A stretch of 57,246 nt of DNA from contig JADGOC010000005.1 in assembly GCA_017883165.1 (NCBI GenBank), positions 1 through 57,246 of the forward strand, given 5' to 3'. Under the pieces are notes generated by a model. That model was not told the DNA's origin and did not search any database. It worked only from the letters and a program-made list of their open reading frames with translations. How positions within the stretch are numbered: the stretch's first letter is position 1; every line of letters starts with the position of its first letter. Of this stretch, positions 46,257-55,052 are shown piece by piece. Source of the stretch: Acidobacteriota bacterium. GTDB taxonomy: Bacteria; Acidobacteriota; Vicinamibacteria; Vicinamibacterales; CAVVIG01. The translations under genes and the position numbers were made by a program.

Positions 46257-48374
46257 ATGTCCTGGCAGCGCCGCGCGCGCCTGCTCATCGCCGTCTCGGC
46301 TGCGATCTTCGCGATCGTTGTCGCGTTCATGTTCAGCCGCCGCGCGCCAGGCGCCGCCGGCGCCCTCGTGCGCATGGCGGACAAGGCGGTGATGGAGAGC
46401 CGGAGCGGCGACTACGTACGCCGGACCGGATCGCGTGAGGACCTGCGGATTGAGTTCGAAAAAGAGCTCACCTACGCCGACGGCAGCTCGACGCTCGTCA
46501 ACGTGACGGTGACGTCCACCAATCGCGCCGACGGCCGCGTCTTCACCGTCACCGGCAAGGAAGGGAAGAAGCAGGACAACCCGGAGAGCTACGTCCTCAA
46601 CGGCGACGTGAAGCTCGTCGCGAGCGATGGGTTGACCGCCAAGACCGAGCATGCCAGCTACGCGGCGAGCGACGGCACGGTCCGCGCCCCCGGGCCCGTC
46701 GAGTTCAGCAAGGGCCGCATGTCTGGGCGCGGGATGGGCATGACGTACGACAAGGAACACGACGTCATGACGATCCTCGATCAGGCCGTCGTGCACATTG
46801 GGGCCGACGACACGGGCGCCGGCGGGGCGGACGTCGCGTCCGGAACGGCCGCGTTCGCACGGCGCGACAAGAACGTGAAGTTCGACGGCGGCGTCAAGGT
46901 GCAGCGCAGCTCGGGCGAAATCACCGAGGCCGATCAAGCCGTCGCGTACCTGAGCGACGACGAAAAGCGCATTCAGGTCGTGGAGCTGCGCGGCCACTCG
47001 CGCGTCACCACGTCGAAGCCCACCGCCGGCGGCCTCCAGGCGCTGAGCGGTCGCGATATCAACTTGAACTACGGGCCGGACGGTCAGGTCATCCAGCACG
47101 TGCTGGTCGTCAGCGACAGTGTGCTGCAACTCGCCGGCGAGACGGGTAAACCGGGGCGCCAGCTTCGCGCGATGTCGATCGACACCACGCTCGCGCCGGA
47201 TGGGTCGACGCCGACGGCGCTGGCCGCGCGCGACGCGGTGCAGTTGACGTTTCCCGCGGAGCCCGGCGTCGCCGCGCGCACCATTCACGCCGCGACCATG
47301 GACGCGATCGGCGAGCCGGGGCGCGGCTTGACGAAGGCGCACTTCGAGCGGGACGTGGAATATCGCGAGACAAGTCCGACCGTCGATCGAACCGCGAATT
47401 CCGCCGCGCTGGATGTGGGGCTCAAGCCGGGCCTGAGCTCGATCGACGAGGCGAAGTTCACGGGCAACGTGCGCTTCGCTGACGGCAAGATGAGAGCCGT
47501 GGCGGCCGCATCCCGGTACGTGCTGGACAAAGGGTTGCTCGAGCTGCGCGGAACCGAGCCGCCTCCCGGCGCCGTCGTCCCGCACGTCGTGAACGAGCAG
47601 ATTGCGATCGACGCGACGAGCATCGACGTGACGCTTCAAGGTCCCAGGATGACGGCGGCCGGGAACGTGAAGAGCGTGCTCCAGCCGGCGAAGAAAGGGA
47701 CGGCGTCCGACACCAAGATGCCGTCGCTGCTGAAGCAGGATCAGCCGGTCAACGTGACCGCGGCCAACCTCCAGTACGACGGGGAAGGCTCGAAGGCGAC
47801 CTACACCGGCGGCGCGCAGCTGTGGCAGGCCGACACGGCCATCAGCGGAGACACGGTCGTCATCAACGACAAAACCGGCGACCTCACGGCCAACGGGAAG
47901 GTCGCGACGGCCGTGACGATGGACGAGGTCAAGAAGGACAAGGCGACCAGCCAGACGACGAAATCGCGCGTGCAGTCGCTCGGCACGGCGGCCGACTTCG
48001 ACTACCGGGAGAACACGCGCTGCGCCACCTATACCGGCGGCGCGCACCTCAAAGGGTCGGAAGGCGACATGAAGGCGGAGAAGATCGAGCTGTACCTCAA
48101 GCCTTCAGGCAACGAGCTGGAGCGCGCCGAGGCGTACGAGAAGGTCGTGCTGAAGGAGACGGCGCGAACGACGACGGGCAGCCGCGTCAGCTACTTTGCC
48201 GACGACGAACGCTATCTCGCCACGGGCACGCCCGTGAAGGTGGTCGACGAATGCGATTTCGAAACCGTAGGCAGGACGTTGACCTTCCACAAAGCGACCG
48301 ATACTATCGTCGTCGACGGTCAGAAAACTTTTCGCACGTCCGGGAAGGGGAGTGGGAAGTGTCCGGGATCCTAA
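46257..48374 (+). CDS. LPS export protein: LptC domain fused to LptA/OstA-like repeats
   Basis: N-terminal TM plus LptC-like region, C-terminal OstA-like repeats (ATYTGGAQLWQADTAISGDTVVINDKTGDLTANGKV). Confidence 0.85.
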   Translation: MSWQRRARLLIAVSAAIFAIVVAFMFSRRAPGAAGALVRMADKAVMESRSGDYVRRTGSREDLRIEFEKELTYADGSSTLVNVTVTSTNRADGRVFTVTGKEGKKQDNPESYVLNGDVKLVASDGLTAKTEHASYAASDGTVRAPGPVEFSKGRMSGRGMGMTYDKEHDVMTILDQAVVHIGADDTGAGGADVASGTAAFARRDKNVKFDGGVKVQRSSGEITEADQAVAYLSDDEKRIQVVELRGHSRVTTSKPTAGGLQALSGRDINLNYGPDGQVIQHVLVVSDSVLQLAGETGKPGRQLRAMSIDTTLAPDGSTPTALAARDAVQLTFPAEPGVAARTIHAATMDAIGEPGRGLTKAHFERDVEYRETSPTVDRTANSAALDVGLKPGLSSIDEAKFTGNVRFADGKMRAVAAASRYVLDKGLLELRGTEPPPGAVVPHVVNEQIAIDATSIDVTLQGPRMTAAGNVKSVLQPAKKGTASDTKMPSLLKQDQPVNVTAANLQYDGEGSKATYTGGAQLWQADTAISGDTVVINDKTGDLTANGKVATAVTMDEVKKDKATSQTTKSRVQSLGTAADFDYRENTRCATYTGGAHLKGSEGDMKAEKIELYLKPSGNELERAEAYEKVVLKETARTTTGSRVSYFADDERYLATGTPVKVVDECDFETVGRTLTFHKATDTIVVDGQKTFRTSGKGSGKCPGS

Positions 48375-49100
48375 ATGGCGACACTTCGAACTGAGAACCT
48401 CACCAAATCGTACGGCGGCCGCACTGTCGTCCGCGGGGTGAACCTGGACGTCGCCTCGGGCGAGGTGGTCGGACTGCTCGGACCGAACGGCGCCGGGAAA
48501 ACCACCACGTTCTACATGACGGTCGGCCTCACGGGGCCCGACTCCGGGCGCGTCATCCTCGACGGCCAGGACGTCACCGACGACCCGATGTACATCCGCG
48601 CGCGGAAGGGGATCGGCTATCTGCCGCAAGAGCCGTCGATCTTCCGTGGGCTGACGGTCGAGCAGAACATCCTCGCGATCCTCGAAACGATGGGGATCGA
48701 GGCGGCCGAGCGGCGCTCGCGGCTGCGCACGCTGCTCGCGGAGCTGAACCTGACGCCGCTCGCGCAGGCGCCCGCCCACACGCTGTCGGGCGGGGAGCGC
48801 CGGCGGGCCGAGATCACGCGCGCGCTGGTCGTGTCGCCCAAGTTCATGCTCCTCGACGAGCCGTTCGCCGGTATCGATCCGATTGCCGTCACCGACATCC
48901 AGAAGATCATCTTTCACCTCAAGGATCGTGGCATCGGCGTGCTGATTACCGACCACAACGTGCGCGAGACGCTGCGCATCACCGATCGGGCCTACATCGT
49001 GCACGACGGCGCGATCTTCAAGAGCGGGACGCCGGCGAGCCTGGCGGCCGACGAGGAGGTGCGGAGGATTTACTTGGGGGCGGAGTTCCGGTTGGACTAA
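48375..49100 (+). CDS. lptB: LPS export ABC transporter ATP-binding protein
   Basis: [55 protein letters not shown]. Confidence 0.96.
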   Translation: MATLRTENLTKSYGGRTVVRGVNLDVASGEVVGLLGPNGAGKTTTFYMTVGLTGPDSGRVILDGQDVTDDPMYIRARKGIGYLPQEPSIFRGLTVEQNILAILETMGIEAAERRSRLRTLLAELNLTPLAQAPAHTLSGGERRRAEITRALVVSPKFMLLDEPFAGIDPIAVTDIQKIIFHLKDRGIGVLITDHNVRETLRITDRAYIVHDGAIFKSGTPASLAADEEVRRIYLGAEFRLD

Positions 49101-49145
49101 AATGGGCCTGGGAATTGCATCAGCTCAGCTGACGCGCGCCGTTCC

Positions 49146-50576
49146 ATGGGCATCCAACAAAAACTTCATACCCGTCTCGTCCAGAAACTCATCCTCACGC
49201 CTTCACTGCAGCAGGCGATCAAACTGCTGCCCATGTCGACGCTCGAGCTGTCGGACCTTCTCAATCAGGAGATGGTCGAAAACCCGATGCTCGAGGAAGT
49301 GCCGACCGAGGAGCTGCAACCGGCCGAAGCGGCGGCGGTGGCCGAGAAACCCGACGCCGAGGCTCAGGGCAACAAGACCGACACCTGGGACGACCAGGAC
49401 TACGAGTACTTCTTCGGCGATTATCTCGACGATGGGTACCGCCCGCGGGCGCCGCAGGAAGTCAAAGAGCTTCCGCCGATCGAGAACACGCTCTCGACGA
49501 GCACCTCGCTCTCCGATCACCTGCTCTGGCAGCTCTCGATGCAAACCGACGAACCGCTCATCCGCGAGATCGGATCGGCCATCATCGGGAACTTGGATGA
49601 TGACGGGTATCTGGTGGCCTCGTTCGAGGAGCTGGCGTCGATGGGGCCGTGGGACGTGTCGGACGTCGAGCGCGCGCTGCGGCTGATTCAGAGCTTCGAT
49701 CCCACCGGGGTCGCCGCGCGCGATCTGCAGGAATGCCTGCTGCTCCAGCTGCGCCACATCGGGCTCGAAGGGACGCCCACCGAGAAGATCGTCACCGACC
49801 ATCTGCGTCTGCTGCAGAACCATCAGGTGCCCGAGATCGCGCGCAAGCTCGGGTTGACGATCGACGACCTGAAAGAGCACATCGAGGTCATCAAGCACCT
49901 CGATCCGAAGCCGGGCAGCCGCTACAACCCGTCGCAGTCGCAGTACGTCATCCCGGACGTGTATGTCGTGAAGGTGGAAGATCAGTACGTCGCCGTCCTG
50001 AACGAAGACGGGCTGCCGCAGATGCGCATCAGCCCGGTCTATCGGCGGCTGCTCGACAAGAGCGCGGCCGACAACACCGACGAGACGCGCGCGTACGTCA
50101 AGGACAAGTTCCGCTCGGCGCTGTGGCTGATCAAATCGGTCGAACAGCGGCAGAAGACGATTCACAAGGTCGCCAACAGCATCATCAACTTCCAGCGCGA
50201 TTTTCTCGACCACGGCATCGAGCACCTGCGGCCGCTGGTGCTGCGCGACGTGGCGAACGACATCGGGATGCACGAGTCGACGGTCAGTCGCGTGGTGACG
50301 AACAAGTACATGCACACGCCGCAGGGCGTGTTCGAGATGAAGTACTTCTTCCACAGCGGCATCAGCAGCTCCTACGGCGAGGCGGTGTCGTCGGTCACCA
50401 TCAAGCAGCGCATCCGCAAGATCATCGAGAACGAGGATCCGAGGAAGCCGTTGAGCGATTCGAAGATTGTGAGCATCCTCCAGCGGGAAGGGCTGGTGCT
50501 GGCGCGGCGCACGATCGCGAAATACCGCGAAGAGCTGAAGATCTCGACGTCGAACCAGCGAAAAGTGCTGTATTAG
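49146..50576 (+). CDS. rpoN: RNA polymerase sigma-54 factor
   Basis: N-terminal LVQKLILTPSLQQAIKLLPMSTLEL; RpoN box ARRTIAKYREELKI. Confidence 0.97.
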   Translation: MGIQQKLHTRLVQKLILTPSLQQAIKLLPMSTLELSDLLNQEMVENPMLEEVPTEELQPAEAAAVAEKPDAEAQGNKTDTWDDQDYEYFFGDYLDDGYRPRAPQEVKELPPIENTLSTSTSLSDHLLWQLSMQTDEPLIREIGSAIIGNLDDDGYLVASFEELASMGPWDVSDVERALRLIQSFDPTGVAARDLQECLLLQLRHIGLEGTPTEKIVTDHLRLLQNHQVPEIARKLGLTIDDLKEHIEVIKHLDPKPGSRYNPSQSQYVIPDVYVVKVEDQYVAVLNEDGLPQMRISPVYRRLLDKSAADNTDETRAYVKDKFRSALWLIKSVEQRQKTIHKVANSIINFQRDFLDHGIEHLRPLVLRDVANDIGMHESTVSRVVTNKYMHTPQGVFEMKYFFHSGISSSYGEAVSSVTIKQRIRKIIENEDPRKPLSDSKIVSILQREGLVLARRTIAKYREELKISTSNQRKVLY

Positions 50577-50579
50577 CCC

Positions 50580-51167
50580 ATGCGACTCGAGCTCACCGGC
50601 CGACACCTCGACATCACCCCCGCGCTGCGCAAACTGGTCGACGTCAAGCTCGCCAAACTCGAGCGGGTCCTGAACGACAGCGCCGTGTCGGCGCAGGCCG
50701 TGCTCACGATCGAGAAGCGCCGGTGCCGCGCCGACATCATGCTGCACGCCAGGGGCGAAAACTTTCTGCACGGCGTCGGCACGGCCGCGACCTGGGACAT
50801 GGCGATCGGTCAGGCGGTCGGCAAGCTCGCCCAGCAGGCGAACAAGATCAAAGGCAAGTGGCAGGAACGCAAGCGCCGCGGCCGCCGGCCGGGCCACGCC
50901 GCAGCACCGCCCGAGGTCGCCGCGGCGGGGCGGGCACCCGCGCGCCGCATGATCCCCAGAGGCCCGACGGCCGCACGAGCGCGCATGCCGCGCATTCTGA
51001 AAGCGTCACGCCAGGCGATCAAGCCGATGACGGTGGCGGACGCGGCGCGGGAAGTCGAGGCGGGCGGCGACGGGCTCATCGTCTTTCGCGATGCGGACAC
51101 GTCGACGATCAGCGTGCTGTTTCGGCGCGGCAACGGCGAGCTCACGTTGATCGAGACCGAGACATAA
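50580..51167 (+). CDS. hpf: Ribosome hibernation promoting factor, long form
   Basis: MRLELTGRHLDITPALRKLVDVKLAKLERVL plus C-terminal IKPMTVADAAREVEAGGDGLIVFRDADTSTISVLFRRGNGELTLI. Confidence 0.93.
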   Translation: MRLELTGRHLDITPALRKLVDVKLAKLERVLNDSAVSAQAVLTIEKRRCRADIMLHARGENFLHGVGTAATWDMAIGQAVGKLAQQANKIKGKWQERKRRGRRPGHAAAPPEVAAAGRAPARRMIPRGPTAARARMPRILKASRQAIKPMTVADAAREVEAGGDGLIVFRDADTSTISVLFRRGNGELTLIETET

Positions 51168-51175
51168 GGCCCTGA

Positions 51176-52219
51176 ATGGCCACCATTTCCGGCGTGTCCG
51201 TCGGCGCGCTGCTTGGCAGCCGTCCCGAGTCCTTCGGCCTGCCGCTCGAGCTGCTGGCCGGAGCGGCCGGGCGCGATCGCCTCATCACCAGTCCCTACAT
51301 CCAGAAAACCGGTCTCGCGCTCGCCGGGTATCACGAGTATCTCAGGCCGGGCCGGGTGCTGATCTTCGGCGAGAGCGAGATTCGCTATCTCGAACGGCTC
51401 GACGAAGCCGCGCGCGTCCAGGCGCTGCGCCTGGCGCTGACGAGCGATTTCCCCTGCGTCTTGATTACCGGCGGGTTCACACCGCCCGCGGCGGTGGTGC
51501 TCGAAGCGGAACGCGCCGCGCTGCCGCTGCTCAAGACGCCGGTCATCACACCGGCGGCGATCGCCAAGCTGACCGCGTATCTCGAGGACACGCTCGCCGA
51601 GCGCACGGTCGCGCACGCCGTGCTGATGGACATCCTCGGTCTCGGCGTGCTGATCGTCGGCGAGAGCGGGATCGGCAAGAGCGAATGCGCGCTCGACTTG
51701 ATCGTCCGCGGGCACCGGCTCGTGGCCGACGACACGGTTGAGATCCGGCGCCGCGCGGAGACGATTCTGATCGGCACCTGCCCGGAGCTGACGCGGCATC
51801 ACATGGAGCTGCGAGGCCTGGGCCTCATCAACGTGAAGGATCTCTTCGGCATCGCGTCCACCCGCTCGTCCAAGCGCATCGAGCTGGTAGTGCAGCTCGA
51901 GCGATGGGATCAGACGCGCGAGTACGAGCGGCTCGGGCTCGACGACGACTTCCACGAGGTCCTCGGGCTGCGCGTCCCGCTCATTCGCATGCCGGTCGCG
52001 CCGGGGCGCAATATCGCGATTCTGGTGGAGGTTGCCGCGCGGAACCAGCTGCTGCGTGCGCGCGGCCACCACGCCGCACGCGCGTTCGCCGAGCGGCTCG
52101 ATCAGACGCTCCGCAACGTCCCAGGGGGCCCAGGATCTTCCCGAGCGGCGTCCGGCAACGAGACACCGCCCCGCGAGGAAGAAGACGACGAAGAGCTCGA
52201 GCCCGGAGGATCGCCGTGA
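51176..52219 (+). CDS. hprK: HPr kinase/phosphorylase
   Basis: LIVGESGIGKSECALDLIVRGHRLVADDTVEI; MELRGLGLINVKDLFG. Confidence 0.96.
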   Translation: MATISGVSVGALLGSRPESFGLPLELLAGAAGRDRLITSPYIQKTGLALAGYHEYLRPGRVLIFGESEIRYLERLDEAARVQALRLALTSDFPCVLITGGFTPPAAVVLEAERAALPLLKTPVITPAAIAKLTAYLEDTLAERTVAHAVLMDILGLGVLIVGESGIGKSECALDLIVRGHRLVADDTVEIRRRAETILIGTCPELTRHHMELRGLGLINVKDLFGIASTRSSKRIELVVQLERWDQTREYERLGLDDDFHEVLGLRVPLIRMPVAPGRNIAILVEVAARNQLLRARGHHAARAFAERLDQTLRNVPGGPGSSRAASGNETPPREEEDDEELEPGGSP

Positions 52220-53097
52220 AACGCCGCAAGGCGGGCCATCCCTTCATCGTGCTGACCGGGCTCTCGGGTTCGGGCAAGTCGCAGGCGATTCGCGCCCTCG
52301 AGGATCTTGGCTACTTCTGCGTCGACAACCTGCCCACGACCCTCATTCCCACGCTGGCGAAACTGTCGCTCCGGGCTGGCGGCGACATCGGCAAGGTCGC
52401 CATTGTCGTCGACGTGCGCGAGGGGAATTTCCTGTCGCAGTTTCCGAAAATCTTCCAGCGGCTGCGGAAGACGCCGCGGCTCAATCCTGTCCTCATCTTC
52501 CTGGAGGCGAGCCACGTCACGCTCGTGCGGCGGTTCAGTGAGACGCGCCGGCCGCATCCGCTCGCGCCGGACCGGTCGGTCACCGAGGGCATCCGCGAGG
52601 AACGGTCGCGGATGCATGCGATTCGCGACCTCGCCGATGAGATTGTCGACACGTCGGACATGACGGTGCACGAGTTGCGGCAGTTCTTCATGAGCGTCTC
52701 GCGCGATCGTTCGCGGGCGCGGCTGATGATCACGCTGCTCAGCTTTGGATACAAGTTCGGCGTCCCGGTCGACGCCGATCTCGTGTTCGACGCGCGGTGT
52801 CTGCCGAACCCGCATTTCGTGCCGACGCTGCGCCGCCGGACCGGGCGCGATCGAGCGGTCGCGCAATTCATGGAAAAAGACGCGTCGGCGCGCGACTTCA
52901 TGGACCGGCTCGAAAAGTATCTGCGCTTCGTCGTGCCGTACTACGTCGCCGAGGGTAAGAGCTATCTCACGGTCGCGATCGGCTGCACGGGCGGCCGGCA
53001 CCGGTCGGTCATGATCGCGGAACGGCTGCGGCGCGGCTTGTCCGATCTCACCGGCGTGCGCGTGCGCGTCCGTCATCGGGATATCGCGCATGTCTGA
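52216..53097 (+). CDS. rapZ: RNase adapter protein RapZ (YvcJ-like NTPase)
   Basis: VLTGLSGSGKSQAIRALEDLGYFCVDNLPTTLIP; FGVPVDADLVFDARCLPNPHF; AIGCTGGRHRSVMIAERL. Confidence 0.96.
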   Translation: MKRRKAGHPFIVLTGLSGSGKSQAIRALEDLGYFCVDNLPTTLIPTLAKLSLRAGGDIGKVAIVVDVREGNFLSQFPKIFQRLRKTPRLNPVLIFLEASHVTLVRRFSETRRPHPLAPDRSVTEGIREERSRMHAIRDLADEIVDTSDMTVHELRQFFMSVSRDRSRARLMITLLSFGYKFGVPVDADLVFDARCLPNPHFVPTLRRRTGRDRAVAQFMEKDASARDFMDRLEKYLRFVVPYYVAEGKSYLTVAIGCTGGRHRSVMIAERLRRGLSDLTGVRVRVRHRDIAHV

Positions 53098-53124
53098 GCG
53101 GGCGCCGTCGATGCGTGGTCGCGA

Positions 53125-53961
53125 GTGACGGTTGCCACGTTCACGGTCGTGTTAGCCCTTGGCTCGTGCCTCGCGGGGCTCGTCGGCGCGCTCACCGGCC
53201 TCGGCGGCGGCGTGGTCATCGTCCCCCTGCTGGTGATCGCGTTCGGCGTGGACATTCGCTACGCGATCGGCGCCTCGCTCGTCTCCGTCATTGCCACCTC
53301 GTCCGGCGCGGCGGCGACCTATGTGCGGGAGGGGTATTCCAACATCAAGGTCGGCATGGTGCTCGAAATCGCGACGACGGTGGGCGCGCTCTGCGGCGCG
53401 ATGCTGGCGCCGCACGTGCCGGCGAATGGCCTCGCGATCGTGTTCGGACTGGTCCTGATGTACTCCGCGTATCTGACCGGTCATCGCGGCGACGACGCGG
53501 TGGACCGGCAACCGCCGGATCGCCTGGCCGTCGCGCTGCAGCTCGACTCGGTCTATCCGACGCCTGAAGGCGAGCGGCCGTACCACGTCCGGCATGTTCC
53601 CGCCGGTTTCGGCCTGATGTACATCGCCGGGGTGCTGTCCGGGCTCCTCGGCATCGGCTCGGGCGCCGTCAAAGTGCTCGCGATGGACCAGGCCATGCGG
53701 CTTCCATTCAAGGTCTCGACGACGACCAGCAACTTCATGATCGGCGTGACGGCCGCCGCGAGCGCGGGCATCTACCTCCACCGCGGGTATATCGATCCCG
53801 GCCTCGCGATGCCCGTGGTGTTGGGAGTGCTGGTTGGTTCAACCGTGGGCGCCCGCCTGTTGACCGTCGCGAAGACCGGCTGGCTGCGCACCACGTTCAT
53901 GTGGGTCATCATCGCGCTCGCCGTGGAGATGCTCTACAGCGGCGCGATGGGAAGGTTGTGA
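53125..53961 (+). CDS. TauE/SafE-family sulfite/anion exporter
   Basis: LAGLVGALTGLGGGVVIVPLLVIAFGVDIRYAIGASLVSVIATSSGAAATYV. Confidence 0.92.
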   Translation: MTVATFTVVLALGSCLAGLVGALTGLGGGVVIVPLLVIAFGVDIRYAIGASLVSVIATSSGAAATYVREGYSNIKVGMVLEIATTVGALCGAMLAPHVPANGLAIVFGLVLMYSAYLTGHRGDDAVDRQPPDRLAVALQLDSVYPTPEGERPYHVRHVPAGFGLMYIAGVLSGLLGIGSGAVKVLAMDQAMRLPFKVSTTTSNFMIGVTAAASAGIYLHRGYIDPGLAMPVVLGVLVGSTVGARLLTVAKTGWLRTTFMWVIIALAVEMLYSGAMGRL

Positions 53962-53962
53962 C

Positions 53963-54346
53963 GTGAACGGACCGCCCGCGGCGTGGACGGACGAAGAATT
54001 CGACGCGCTGCTCGGCCACGTCCTGCGCGCGGGCGTGGTGCTGTCGGCGCTCATTGTCGTGTGCGGAGCGGCGGTGTTCCTGGCCAGGCATGGGCAATCG
54101 GTTCCAGACTACCGCACGTTCCACGGTGAACCAGGAGACCTGCGATCGGTCAGCGGAATCTTCGGCGACATGAGGTCGGGGAGCGGCCGCGGTTTGATTC
54201 AACTGGGGCTGCTCGTGCTCATTGCCACGCCGATCGCCCGCGTGGCGTTCTCCGCGGCGGGCTTCGTGAGACAGCGCAACTGGATGTACGTGTCGATCAC
54301 GCTGACGGTGCTGATGCTGCTTCTTTACAGCCTGGGTACCGGCTAA
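53963..54346 (+). CDS. DUF1634-family membrane protein
   Basis: Three TM helices, FHGEPGDLRSVSGIFGDMRSGSGRGLIQLGLLVLIATPIARVAFSAAGF; typical partner of TauE/SafE. Confidence 0.85.
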   Translation: MNGPPAAWTDEEFDALLGHVLRAGVVLSALIVVCGAAVFLARHGQSVPDYRTFHGEPGDLRSVSGIFGDMRSGSGRGLIQLGLLVLIATPIARVAFSAAGFVRQRNWMYVSITLTVLMLLLYSLGTG

Positions 54347-54363
54347 GATACACAGACGCCGCT

Positions 54364-54777
54364 ATGATTGGTGTGGTCGTCGTCACGCACGGGCAGCTCG
54401 CCACCGAGCTGGTGAACGCCGCCGAGATGATCGTCGGCGACCTGCCGCGCTTCACCGCCGTGTCGATCGGCTGGCACGACGAGGTGAACGACGCGCGGGA
54501 GGACATCGTGCAGGCGATCGAGCGCGTCCGCAGCGACGCCGGCGTCCTGCTGCTCACCGACATGTTCGGCGGCACGCCGTCCAATCTCGGCATGACGTTC
54601 ATCGAGAAGGACCGGCTCGAGGTGATCACCGGCGTCAATCTGCCGATGCTCATCAAACTGGCCAGCCTGAGCAGCTCGTCGGACCTGCTCGGCGTCGCGC
54701 GCCAGATTCGCGACGATGGGCGGGCGGCGATCTGGGTGGCGTCCGATTTTCTGCGCGGGGAGAAGGTCGCCCCGTGA
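54364..54777 (+). CDS. PTS EIIA (mannose/sorbose family) component
   Basis: MIGVVVVTHGQLATELVNAAEMIVGD (His10), LLLTDMFGGTPSNLGM. Confidence 0.94.
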   Translation: MIGVVVVTHGQLATELVNAAEMIVGDLPRFTAVSIGWHDEVNDAREDIVQAIERVRSDAGVLLLTDMFGGTPSNLGMTFIEKDRLEVITGVNLPMLIKLASLSSSSDLLGVARQIRDDGRAAIWVASDFLRGEKVAP

Positions 54778-55052
54778 TGTCGCGCACGGTCACCGTCGTC
54801 AATCAGCTCGGGATGCACGCGCGCGCGGCGGCGAAGTTCGTGCACCTCGCGGCGCGGTTTCAGGCGCACGTCCGCGTGAAGCGCGAGGCGCGGGAGATGG
54901 ACGGCAAGAGCATCATGGGCATTCTGCTGCTGGCTGCGGCGTGCGGGTCGGTGATCGTCATCAGCGCCGAGGGCGCCGACGAGCGGGACGCCGTGGACGC
55001 GCTGTCGGCCCTCGTCGAATCCGGATTTGGCGAGGACCCGTGCGGCGTCTAG
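54774..55052 (+). CDS. Phosphocarrier protein HPr
   Basis: NQLGMHARAAAKFVHLA (His15) and DGKSIMGILLLAAACG (Ser46 region). Confidence 0.95.
   Translation: MMSRTVTVVNQLGMHARAAAKFVHLAARFQAHVRVKREAREMDGKSIMGILLLAAACGSVIVISAEGADERDAVDALSALVESGFGEDPCGV

Noticed and set aside
53125-54346. TauE/SafE + DUF1634 pair as a novel system
   Set aside because: This pairing is common and known; only its position inside the PTS cluster is noteworthy and is noted there.
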